Origin: DATBQN01 sp963755825
Lineage (GTDB): Bacteria; Acidobacteriota; Thermoanaerobaculia; Multivoradales; UBA5704
Assembly: GCA_963755825.1 (NCBI GenBank)
Contig: CAVWLA010000003.1
Location: 62,001 to 126,000 of the forward strand
DNA length: 64,000 nucleotides
Reading direction: 5' to 3'
This document shows, one piece after another, positions 1 through 7,476 of the stretch. The position numbers were made by a program, and so were the translations under genes. The notes beneath the pieces were generated by a model. The model saw only the letters and a program-made list of their open reading frames with translations. It did not search any database and was not told the origin of the DNA. Numbering within the stretch: the stretch's first letter is position 1; each line of letters begins with the position of its first letter.

Positions 1-512
1 AGCGCCAGCGCCCGCACGAAGCCCTCGACGCCGGCCTTGGCGGCGGCGTAGCCCGCCTGGCCGCGCTTGACGTAGCGGGCGCCGATCGAGCTCACCAGGA
101 CCACGCGGCCGAAGCACTGGCGGACCATGCCGCCGACCAGCAGGTGGGCGAGCGCCATGGCGACCAGCAGGTGCTCCTGCACGCGCTCGGCGTGGAGCTC
201 GAAGGGGCCGTCGAGAAAGAGGCGGTCGGCGATGCGGCCGGCGGCGTGGACGAGGACCGCCGGCGGCGCCGCGAAGCTCTCCGCCACCCGCTCGGCGAGG
301 GCGCGGGCGTCGCCGTAGCCGAGGAGCGGCTGGGCGAAGGTCTCGATCCGCGCCGCCGGGAAGTCGTTGGCCAGCTCGTCGCGCGCCGCGGCGGCGCGCT
401 CGCCGGCGGCGCGGTAGCCGAGCGCCAGGTCGTGCTCCGCCGCCAGCGCCCGCGCGATGCCGAGGCCGATGCCGCTGGTGCCGCCGGTGACCAGCGCGAG
501 CGGTCTCGCCAC
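1..512 (-). CDS. SDR-family 3-oxoacyl-ACP reductase (FabG-like), C-terminus cut by window edge
   Basis: Short-chain dehydrogenase/reductase, probably reducing a 3-ketoacyl-ACP with NAD(P)H inside the lipid/polyketide operon it ends. The reading frame opens with a GTG at 512, 5 nt after the upstream ketosynthase stop, and begins VARPLALVTGGTSGIGLGIA, so the glycine-rich cofactor motif TGGTSGIG lies at the very N-terminus. The catalytic Ser (LVSSIGARY) and the YAAAK Tyr/Lys pair are both visible near the edge of the window. About 170 residues are present; the family is usually 240-250, so roughly 70 residues lie outside. Neighbouring ACP and ketosynthase genes in the same orientation support an ACP-bound substrate. 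The start codon is inferred from position; the family assignment is secure and the exact substrate unknown. Confidence 0.88.
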   Translation of the reverse strand, partial: MARPLALVTGGTSGIGLGIARALAAEHDLALGYRAAGERAAAARDELANDFPAARIETFAQPLLGYGDARALAERVAESFAAPPAVLVHAAGRIADRLFLDGPFELHAERVQEHLLVAMALAHLLVGGMVRQCFGRVVLVSSIGARYVKRGQAGYAAAKAGVEGFVRALA

Positions 513-517
513 GGCCT

Positions 518-1777
518 TTAGCCCGCTCCCGCGAAGACGACGCAGGCGTTGTGGCCGCCGAAGCCGAGGCTGTTGCTGAGCATCACGCGGAAGTCGGCGC
601 GCCGCGCGCGGTTGGGGACGTAGTCGAGGTCGCAGCCGGGATCGACCGCGTCCTCGCGGTAGTTGATCGTCGGGGCGATCGTCTGCGCGCGCAGCATGGC
701 GAGGCAGGAGACCGCCTCGATCGCCCCGGCGGCGACCGTGGTGTGGCCGATCTGCGACTTGAGCGCCGTCACCGGCAGGCGGTAGACGGCGTCGCCGAAG
801 AGGAGCTTCAGCGCCTTGGTCTCCAGCCGGTCGTTGAGCGCCGTCGAGGTGCCGTGGGCGCTCACCACGTCGACCGCCGAGGCCGACAGCCGGGCGTCGG
901 CGAGCGCCGCCGCCATGGCATGGACGACCGCGGCGCAGTCCTCGCGCCCCTCGGTGGCGTGGAAGGCGTCGGTGGTGTGGGCGTAGCCCTGCACCAGGCC
1001 GAGCACCTCGGCGCCGCGCCGCGCCGCCTCGTCGGCGCTCTCCAGGAGCAGCGTCGCGGCGCCCTCGCTGCGCACGAAGCCCAGGCGGTCGATCGAGAAC
1101 GGCCGGCTCGCCTTCTCCGGCGGGCAGTCCTCGGTGACGAGGGCGGAGAGCAGGTGGAAGCTCATCAGGTTGGAGAGGATCAGCCGCGCGTCGACGCCGC
1201 CGACGACGGCGCGCCGCCAGCGGCCGCTCCGGATGCGCTGGAAGGCGATGCCGATCGCCTGGTTGCCGGAGGCGCAGGCGCTGGCGACCGGGATGCACGC
1301 CTCGGCGCCGAGGCGGCCGTGGCCGCGCGCCGCGAGCGAGCGGGCGATCACCGCGATCGAGCCCTCCGGCCGGCTCGGCTCCCAGTCGATCGGCGCCGCC
1401 GGCCTGCCGCCGGCGAACGACGCCTCGACGATCTCGTAGTTCATCCCCTCGGCGGTGCCGTAGACGATGCCGTCGACGGGGAGGCCGGCGGGGAGCTCGG
1501 CGAGCGCCTCGGCGGTCGCCGCGAGGGCGAAGCGCCCACAGTCGGCGAGGCGGCCGGGCTGTGCCGCGGCCTCCTCGGCGGCGAGCGGCGGCAGCGTCCG
1601 GCGGCAGACGACGCCGCCGTAGGGGACCGGGAAGCTCTCCGGGGCGAGCCAGCCGCGCAGGCTCTGCACGCCGGAGTCGCCGGCGAGCATGCGGCGGGTG
1701 AAGGTGGGGACGTCGTTGCCGAGCGGCGAGACGACGCCCATGCCGGTGACGGCGACGGCGCTCGCCGGCGGGCTCAC
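518..1777 (-). CDS. beta-ketoacyl-ACP synthase (FabF/type II KS family)
   Basis: Condensing enzyme of 419 residues catalysing decarboxylative Claisen condensation on ACP-bound substrates. The full active-site set is visible: nucleophile Cys168 in VASACASGNQAIG, the first His in SAHGTSTALNDRLETKA and the second His in KSQIGHTTVAAGAIEAV. The N-terminus VAVTGMGVVSPLGNDV is typical of FabF. The start is a GTG at 1777 with GGAGG seven nucleotides upstream. It sits directly downstream of an ACP and upstream of a FabG-like reductase, so it is likely the active elongating KS of a specialised type II pathway rather than the housekeeping FabF. The sequence is divergent enough (for example TTVAAG where GAAG is usual) that a dedicated polyene, resorcinol or lipid pathway is plausible. 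Function beyond condensation is inference. Confidence 0.92.
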   Translation of the reverse strand: MSPPASAVAVTGMGVVSPLGNDVPTFTRRMLAGDSGVQSLRGWLAPESFPVPYGGVVCRRTLPPLAAEEAAAQPGRLADCGRFALAATAEALAELPAGLPVDGIVYGTAEGMNYEIVEASFAGGRPAAPIDWEPSRPEGSIAVIARSLAARGHGRLGAEACIPVASACASGNQAIGIAFQRIRSGRWRRAVVGGVDARLILSNLMSFHLLSALVTEDCPPEKASRPFSIDRLGFVRSEGAATLLLESADEAARRGAEVLGLVQGYAHTTDAFHATEGREDCAAVVHAMAAALADARLSASAVDVVSAHGTSTALNDRLETKALKLLFGDAVYRLPVTALKSQIGHTTVAAGAIEAVSCLAMLRAQTIAPTINYREDAVDPGCDLDYVPNRARRADFRVMLSNSLGFGGHNACVVFAGAG

Positions 1778-1796
1778 GCGGTCGCCTCCGCCACGC

Positions 1797-2087
1797 TCAG
1801 GCCGTCGGCGCGCCGGCGAGCCGCGCCTTGAGGAGGTCGACGAGCTGCGCCAGGGTGACGTCGCGGCCGGGCTGGGTGACGCCGTCCTGCTGGCGGAGCA
1901 TCTCGGCCAGCTCGAGCTCGCAGCCGGTCAGCCGCTCGATCTCGTAGGAGATGTCGAGCAGGTCGACCGAGTCGACCCCCAGCTCGCCGAAGAGGCGGGT
2001 CTCGGGGGTGAGCTCGGCCGAGTCGGCGCCGAGAGCGGTGCCGATCGAGTTGCGCACGTGGTCGAACAGCTCCGTGTCGGTCAGCAA
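1797..2087 (-). CDS. acyl carrier protein
   Basis: Small acidic carrier protein of 96 residues that would carry the growing acyl chain on a 4'-phosphopantetheine arm. The attachment Ser40 is in LFGELGVDSVDLLDISYEIE, the classic helix II motif. The start is a TTG at 2087 with AGGAG eight nucleotides upstream; no better ATG exists. It lies between the Cys-less KS-like gene and the active KS, matching the ACP-KS pairing of dedicated type II systems. It is slightly longer than the housekeeping AcpP (about 78) because of a C-terminal tail, LLKARLAGAPTA. Confident as an ACP; its pathway is inferred from neighbours. Confidence 0.93.
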   Translation of the reverse strand: MLTDTELFDHVRNSIGTALGADSAELTPETRLFGELGVDSVDLLDISYEIERLTGCELELAEMLRQQDGVTQPGRDVTLAQLVDLLKARLAGAPTA

Positions 2088-2109
2088 GCGGCGGCTCCTG
2101 GTCAGCGGT

Positions 2110-2916
2110 TCAGCGGTCGGCGGTTCCCGGGGACGGACCGGCGCTCGGTCCGGACCGTTCTGGACCCTCGGTGCGGGCGATATCTATCAGGGGTTGAGCG
2201 ATGCCGCAACGGTCGCCGCCCGGCGCCGCCGCGTCGCCGGCGATCTCTCGCCACGCGCGCTCGCCCCCTCCCACCGCCAGCACCGCCGCCGCCGCCCCCT
2301 CGGCGAGCACCGCCGGGAGCGGCCAGTCGAGGCGCGAGCGGAGGGTGAGGAGCGGATCGTCGAGGCTCCAGGCGGCACAGACGAGGGCCGCCGCGAGCCG
2401 CCCCTCGGCGAGGTCGATCTCCGCCTGCTCGAGGGCGTGCAGGCAGCCGGCGGTCGAGTGGCAGAAGACGTTCACCGGCCCGCGCACGCCGAGGAAGATG
2501 CCGAGGTGCGCCGCCGGCAGGTTGGCGAGCTGGGTGAGATAGAGCTTGGGGTGGTTCGCCTGCTTGAAGAGCGGCGCGAACTCCTGGCGCGGCCGCGCCG
2601 CCAGCTGGCGCGCCGCCGGATAGTTCTGCGGGCCGCTCTCGACGGCGCAGTAGATGCCGACGGCGTAGGGGTCGCGCTCGATCCAGGCGGCGAGCGGCGC
2701 CGCGGCGGGGAGGCCGACGGCGCAGAGAAGGACGCCGGTGCGCGACAGCGAGCGGTAGGCGCGGCGATCGGGGAGCGCCGCGAGCGCCGGCGTCGCGACG
2801 GGGATGCGGCGCGTCCGCTCGACCACCAGGGGCGGCTCGTAGACGTCGTAGACGCTGTCCTCGACCGCGGCGCCGGCGGGCGCCACCAGCGCCCGGGTCC
2901 AGACCGTCGTGCTCAT
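2110..2916 (-). CDS. ketosynthase-like protein lacking the catalytic cysteine
   Basis: Protein of 268 residues corresponding to the N-terminal half of a thiolase-fold condensing enzyme. The region VFCHSTAGCLHALEQAEIDL followed by AEGR aligns without gaps to the neighbouring KS nucleophile region, and Thr155 falls where the catalytic Cys should be. The two C-terminal His motifs are absent because the protein ends early. Such KS-like partners are known in type II PKS and aryl-polyene-type clusters as chain-length, initiation or scaffold partners, so it is probably not itself a condensing enzyme. Its ATG overlaps the stop of the upstream ligase (ATGA), implying translational coupling. The C-terminus is Pro/Gly/Ser-rich. 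The fold is well supported; the role is inference. Confidence 0.75.
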   Translation of the reverse strand: MSTTVWTRALVAPAGAAVEDSVYDVYEPPLVVERTRRIPVATPALAALPDRRAYRSLSRTGVLLCAVGLPAAAPLAAWIERDPYAVGIYCAVESGPQNYPAARQLAARPRQEFAPLFKQANHPKLYLTQLANLPAAHLGIFLGVRGPVNVFCHSTAGCLHALEQAEIDLAEGRLAAALVCAAWSLDDPLLTLRSRLDWPLPAVLAEGAAAAVLAVGGGERAWREIAGDAAAPGGDRCGIAQPLIDIARTEGPERSGPSAGPSPGTADR

Positions 2917-4631
2917 GGCGGCGGCTCGACGGTGGTGTCGGAGTCGGTCGGTTCGGCCTGCCAGCCGGCGCCAGGCTCGGCCGGTTCCCCGGCCGTCGCT
3001 CCGGTCGATACCAGCCGCTTGAAGCGGCAGCCGAGCGGTCCGCGGCCGAGGTCGGCGAGCGGCGGCCCCTCGCGCCAGAGGCGCTCGAGCGTGCGGCGGC
3101 TCGCCTTGCCGGCGGCCGAGCGCGGCAGCGCCTCGACGAGGACGATCTCGCGCGGCACCTTGTAGGCCTCGAGCGCCCCCTTGAGCGCCGCCTCGAGCGC
3201 CGAACAGACCGCCGGCGGCCGACCTGGCACCGCCGGCGCCTCGACGAAGAGCACCGGCCGCATGCCGCGCACCGGGCAGGGGACGGCGATGCAGAGCGCC
3301 GCCGTCACCCGCGGGCAGGCGAGCGCCGCGCGCTCGATCTCCGCCGCCGCGATGCGCCGCCCATAGCTCTTGAAGACGCCGTCGCCGCGCCCCTCGACCA
3401 CCACCCGGCCGTCGGCGGTCAGGTAGCCGAGGTCGCCGGTGTCGAGCGCGCGGTCGCGGTCCGAGCCGCCGGGATCGAGCGCCGCGGCGGCCCCCGCGCC
3501 GTCGCCGTCATAGCCGAGCATCACGTTCGGTCCGCGCACCCAGATGCGGCCGCGGCCGCCGGCGGGGAGCACCGCTCCGTCGTCGTCGCGGATGGTGACC
3601 TCCTGGCCGGGCAGCGGCAGGCCGGCGGCGCTCTCGGCGAAGCGCGGATCGCGGCTGTCGATCATCGCGACGCGGATCGCCTCGGTGAGGCCGTAGCCCT
3701 TGTGCAGCCGGGCGTTGGGGAAGAGCTCGCGGGCGATCGCCAGGTGCTCGCCGTGGATGACGCCGCCGGAGAGCTGCATCTCGGTGACCGCGACGGCCGG
3801 CCCGAGGCCGCGGCGCTCGCGCTCCAGCCGGCAGGGGGCGAGGAGCTCGGAGACCAGCGAGACGAAGGTCGCGCCGCAGCCCAGGAGGTCGCGGTAGGTG
3901 CGGCCGAGCGACAGCGGGCTGGCGAAGAACACCGAGCGGCCGCCGGCGAGGAGCGTGGGGAGGTACTGGGTGTTGAGCGCCATCGTGTGATGGAGCGGCA
4001 GCGTGACGGCGGCGACCGTCGATGGGCCGAGGCCGAAGCGCGCGATGAGGTCGTCGACGATCGCGGCGAGGCCGCGGCGCGAGAGGAGGACGGACTTGGG
4101 ATCGCCGGTCGAGCCCGAGGTGCTGAGGATGAGCGCGGTGTCGGGATGGGGGAGCGGCGGGATGACCGACGCCGCCCCGCTCGCGGACCGCGAGACGTCG
4201 CGGCGCTCGGCGACCCGCCCCCGCTGGTCGAGGAGGAAAACCGGCCCGGGCAGAGCGTCGGGCGAAGGATCGGCGGCCGCGGGGCTCGGCATCGCCAGCG
4301 CATGGAGACGCAGGCGATGCCATTCAGCCGCCAGCCGCGCCGGAGCGGTCCACGGATCGATGAGCACCGGCACCCGCCGCGCGCCGATCACCGAGAGGAT
4401 GGCGAGCGCCTGCGCCGCCGAGGGAGGGAGGAAGACGCCGACCCGTCCGCCGGCAGGGACGGCGGCCGCGACCTCCTCGACCGCCACGGCGAAGGCAGCG
4501 ACCGCGGCGGCGCACGAGGCGCCGTCCAGCTCGACCTCCGGATCGGCGAGGACCGGCCGCGCGCCGCAGTCGGCGAGGGTCTCGGTGACGCGGCGGGCGA
4601 AGTCGGGATCCGGGGGTTCGCTGCGCGGCAT
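2913..4631 (-). CDS. AMP-dependent synthetase/ligase (acyl-CoA or acyl-ACP ligase)
   Basis: Class I adenylate-forming enzyme of about 572 residues that activates a carboxylic acid with ATP, presumably loading it on CoA or the adjacent ACP. Visible motifs: the P-loop-like LILSTSGSTGDPKSVLL (around residue 167), GYGLTEAIRVAMID, the hinge DTGDLGYLTADGRVVVEGRG, and the C-terminal Lys in PRSAAGKASRRTL. I chose ATG 4631 (MPRSEPPDPDF); the open frame runs further upstream to 4742 but that stretch lies in the divergent promoter region and looks non-conserved. The C-terminus has a Glu-Pro-rich tail. It is first in the minus operon and is coupled by ATGA to the KS-like gene, so it probably provides the starter unit. 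Substrate not predictable. Confidence 0.85.
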   Translation of the reverse strand: MPRSEPPDPDFARRVTETLADCGARPVLADPEVELDGASCAAAVAAFAVAVEEVAAAVPAGGRVGVFLPPSAAQALAILSVIGARRVPVLIDPWTAPARLAAEWHRLRLHALAMPSPAAADPSPDALPGPVFLLDQRGRVAERRDVSRSASGAASVIPPLPHPDTALILSTSGSTGDPKSVLLSRRGLAAIVDDLIARFGLGPSTVAAVTLPLHHTMALNTQYLPTLLAGGRSVFFASPLSLGRTYRDLLGCGATFVSLVSELLAPCRLERERRGLGPAVAVTEMQLSGGVIHGEHLAIARELFPNARLHKGYGLTEAIRVAMIDSRDPRFAESAAGLPLPGQEVTIRDDDGAVLPAGGRGRIWVRGPNVMLGYDGDGAGAAAALDPGGSDRDRALDTGDLGYLTADGRVVVEGRGDGVFKSYGRRIAAAEIERAALACPRVTAALCIAVPCPVRGMRPVLFVEAPAVPGRPPAVCSALEAALKGALEAYKVPREIVLVEALPRSAAGKASRRTLERLWREGPPLADLGRGPLGCRFKRLVSTGATAGEPAEPGAGWQAEPTDSDTTVEPPP

Positions 4632-4764
4632 CGGCGCCCTGGAAGGCTCGCGGAGCCGACACGGCGCGAGCCGCTCCGCTGGCGAGCCTTCGTGATTGAC
4701 GATAGATTTGAGACCGTACCATCGAGCTTCAAAACCCGTCAAGAAAGCTCGTCCGCTCCGCCTG
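4632..4764. promoter_or_regulatory. divergent intergenic region between AMP-ligase and PaaK-like genes
   Basis: This is the only AT-enriched stretch between two divergently read genes and must hold the promoters for both directions. A TTGACG occurs on each strand (4696-4701 plus; 4737-4742 read on minus), and on the minus strand TACGGT follows at 18 nt, a weak -10 match. No operator repeat stands out. The assignment as promoter region is by position; exact elements are uncertain. Confidence 0.35.
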
Positions 4765-6282
4765 ATGCTCCGCGCCCCCGTCCTCCACGAGCCGGCAACC
4801 GGCGACTACGAGGTCGATCGCCAGCGCCACGTGCGGGCGCGACGGGCGCGGCTCGGGGCCGAGGCCGCGCTGCTGACGACGCCGCTGGCGGAGGTCTGGC
4901 GGCTGCGCGACGAGCGGCTGCGGCGGCTCCTCCGCCACGCCCGCGCACGCTCGCCCTGGCACGCGCGGCGGCTCGCCGGGATCGACCTCGACGCGATCTC
5001 CGGCGCCGACCTCTCGGCGATCCCGCCGATGACCAAGGCCGACCTCCTGGCGCACTGGGACGAGATCGTCACCGACCCGCGGCTCGATCTCGCCGCCGCC
5101 AACGCCCACCTGGCGCGGGTGGCGGCCGGTGGCGAGCACTCCTACCTCCTCGACGACTACCACGTCGTCGCCAGCGGCGGCTCGACCGGTGTGCGCGCCG
5201 TCGTCGCCTGGGACTTCGACGGCTTCCTCCACCACCACCTGGCCTATGCCCGCGTCGGCCTCTGGCGCTCGCGCCAGGAGGAGCGCGCGGCGGCCCATGG
5301 CGAGCCCTGCGAGCCCAACCAGTCCAACGAGCCCGGCGAGCCCTCGGAGCCCGGTACTCCGCGCCAGCCGACCGCGGTCGCCGCCATCTACGCCGTCAAC
5401 CCGGTCCACATCTCGGCGGCGCTCGGCCGCTGCTTCGCGACCGACCGCTACCCCACCCACCTGCTCTCGGCGACGACGCCGCTCCCCGAGCTGGTGGCGG
5501 CGCTGAACGCGCTGCAGCCGACCAACCTCGCGACCTACCCGTCGCTCCTCCACCTGCTGGCGCGGCGCGCCGCCGCCGGGGCGCTCCGCCTCCGCCTGCG
5601 GCGCATCACCACCAACGGCGAGCCGCTGCTGCCGGAGATCCGCGCCGCCGCCGAGGCGGCCTTCGGGGTCACCCCCGAGAACGGCTGGGGGACGAGCGAG
5701 ACGGCGCCCCTCGCCTGCTCGGACGGCGTCCACGACGGCCTCGTCCTCGTCGAGGACAAGTCGGTGATCGAGCCGGTCGACGACGCCGGCCGGCCGGTCC
5801 CCCCCGGGGTGCGCGCCGCCAAGGTGCTGGCGACCAACGTCGTCAACCGCCTCCTGCCGCTCATCCGCTACGAGGTGACCGACGAGGTGACCTTCGTCGA
5901 CGGCCCGAACCCCGGCCCGTGGACCGGCCGGCTCATCGAGCAGGTCCACGGCCGCCTCGACGACGCCTTCGCCTACGGCGACGAGGTGACCGTCCACCCG
6001 TTCACCTTCCGCGCCATCCTCGGCGAGGAGCCGCGGGTGAGCGAGTACCAGGTGCTGCAGACGCCGGCAGGGGCCGAGGTGCGCTTCTGCGCCGCCGCCG
6101 GCAGCGGCGACGGCGACCTGGCGAGCCTCAGCGATCGCCTGGCGCGGAATCTCGAAGGCGCGCTCCGCGGCGCCGGCCTGCCGGCGCCGCGCGTCGCGCT
6201 CCGCCGCGTCGACCGCCTCGAGCGCCACCGCGAGACCGGCAAGCTGCGCCGCTTCGTGCCGCTGGCGGACGCCGCGCGGTGA
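4765..6282 (+). CDS. phenylacetate-CoA ligase (PaaK)-like adenylate-forming protein
   Basis: Protein of 505 residues in the PaaK/CapK branch of adenylate-forming enzymes. It begins with the family-typical region LRHARARSPWHARRLAGIDL and IPPMTKADLLAHWDEI, followed by the ATP motif VASGGSTGVRAVV and the acyl-site motif NGWGTSETAPLACS. Start ATG 4765 was chosen because the protein before it (from a TTG at 4696) lies in the promoter region. A Glu-Pro-rich insertion, built of near-repeated GAGCCC units, sits at about residues 179-203 between conserved blocks and may be a surface loop. The downstream hydrolase overlaps its stop (GTGA). It may activate an aryl or acyl acid for the divergent type II operon; that is inference from context. 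Confidence 0.82.
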   Translation: MLRAPVLHEPATGDYEVDRQRHVRARRARLGAEAALLTTPLAEVWRLRDERLRRLLRHARARSPWHARRLAGIDLDAISGADLSAIPPMTKADLLAHWDEIVTDPRLDLAAANAHLARVAAGGEHSYLLDDYHVVASGGSTGVRAVVAWDFDGFLHHHLAYARVGLWRSRQEERAAAHGEPCEPNQSNEPGEPSEPGTPRQPTAVAAIYAVNPVHISAALGRCFATDRYPTHLLSATTPLPELVAALNALQPTNLATYPSLLHLLARRAAAGALRLRLRRITTNGEPLLPEIRAAAEAAFGVTPENGWGTSETAPLACSDGVHDGLVLVEDKSVIEPVDDAGRPVPPGVRAAKVLATNVVNRLLPLIRYEVTDEVTFVDGPNPGPWTGRLIEQVHGRLDDAFAYGDEVTVHPFTFRAILGEEPRVSEYQVLQTPAGAEVRFCAAAGSGDGDLASLSDRLARNLEGALRGAGLPAPRVALRRVDRLERHRETGKLRRFVPLADAAR

Positions 6283-7466
6283 GGGCCGAGGCGCCGGCGG
6301 CGAGACTCTGGGACCTCGACGCTCTCGCCGCGCCGCCGGCCGCGCGCACCATCGAGGCCCCCGAAGCCGCCACCGCCGCCGACACCGGCGGCGGGCGGAT
6401 CGAGGGAATCGTCTTCGCCGCCGAGCCCTACCGCGGCCGCACCAGCGAGGTCTTCGCCTATCTCGGCATCCCCGCCGGCCGCGGGCCCTTTCCGGCCATG
6501 GTCTGCCTGCACGCCGGCGGCGGGCGGGCATTCCGCGAGTGGGTGGCGCGGTGGACGGGGCGCGGCTACGCGGCGATCGCCCCCGATCTCGACGCTCGCG
6601 GCCCCGGCGGCCGGCCGCTCGACCGCGGCGGGCCGCCGCAGGCCGCGGCGGCGGAGTTCGCCGCCGGCATCGACGACCGCGAGCGCTGGAGCTATCACGC
6701 CATCGCTGCCGCTCTGCGCGCCCGCGCTCTCCTCGCCGCCCGGCCGGAGGTCGACGCGTCGCGCATCGGCATCGTCGGCGTCAGCTGGGGCGGCGCCCTC
6801 GCGGCGGCGGCGGCGGGTCTCGAGTCGCGCTTTTCCGCCGGCGTCTCGATCTACGGCAGCGGCTTCCTGCAGAGCGCGAGCGGCCGCGAGCGCCGCCGGC
6901 TCTTCGACGGCCTGACGGCGGCCGAGCGCCGCCGCTGGCGCCGGCTCTTCGATCCGGCGCGCCATCTGCCGCGCTGCCGCGCCCCCTTCCTCTTCGCCTC
7001 GGGAGCGCGCGACGGCGGCTTCCCCCTCGACCTGCTGAGGCGGACCGCGGCGCTGCCGCGGGGGCCGGTCTTCCTCGCCGTGCGGCCGGAGATGGAGCAC
7101 GGCCACGCGGCGGCCTGGCGCTGCCGCGAGGTCGACCGCTTCGCCGATCACGCCCTCCGCGGCGCCCCGCCGCCGCCCCGCCTCGGCGCCATCGCGCGCG
7201 ACACCGACCGCGGCCGCGTCGCGGCGCCCTTCGTCGCCGCGACGCCGCCGGCGAGGGCGGCGCTCCACGTCACCCGCGACCGCGGCGAGTGGAAACTCCG
7301 CGCCTGGGAGAGCTCCGCCGCCGCTCTCGATCTCGCCACCGCGCGCGCCGAGGCGCGCCTCCCCGCCGGCGCCACCGCCTGCTTCTTCACCGTCGAGGAC
7401 GCCGACGGATGCCTGGCGAGCTCGCCGCATCTCACCCTCGCCGATCTCGCGCCGGCCGCGCGCTGA
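6279..7466 (+). CDS. alpha/beta hydrolase of the dienelactone hydrolase/acetyl-esterase type
   Basis: Hydrolase of 395 residues, read from a GTG at 6279 that overlaps the preceding stop. The catalytic triad is visible: Ser169 in GIVGVSWGGALA, Asp245 in SGARDGGFP and His274 or His276 in EMEHGHAAAW; the oxyanion loop is VCLHAGGG. This resembles dienelactone hydrolase and acetyl-xylan-esterase type enzymes with an N-terminal extension and a C-terminal beta-rich segment (from about residue 300). No signal peptide is apparent, so it is likely cytoplasmic. Coupled translation with the PaaK-like enzyme suggests a shared pathway, for example release or editing of a thioester or ester. The precise substrate is unknown. 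Confidence 0.8.
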   Translation: MRAEAPAARLWDLDALAAPPAARTIEAPEAATAADTGGGRIEGIVFAAEPYRGRTSEVFAYLGIPAGRGPFPAMVCLHAGGGRAFREWVARWTGRGYAAIAPDLDARGPGGRPLDRGGPPQAAAAEFAAGIDDRERWSYHAIAAALRARALLAARPEVDASRIGIVGVSWGGALAAAAAGLESRFSAGVSIYGSGFLQSASGRERRRLFDGLTAAERRRWRRLFDPARHLPRCRAPFLFASGARDGGFPLDLLRRTAALPRGPVFLAVRPEMEHGHAAAWRCREVDRFADHALRGAPPPPRLGAIARDTDRGRVAAPFVAATPPARAALHVTRDRGEWKLRAWESSAAALDLATARAEARLPAGATACFFTVEDADGCLASSPHLTLADLAPAAR

Positions 7467-7476
7467 GCGGCCCTCC

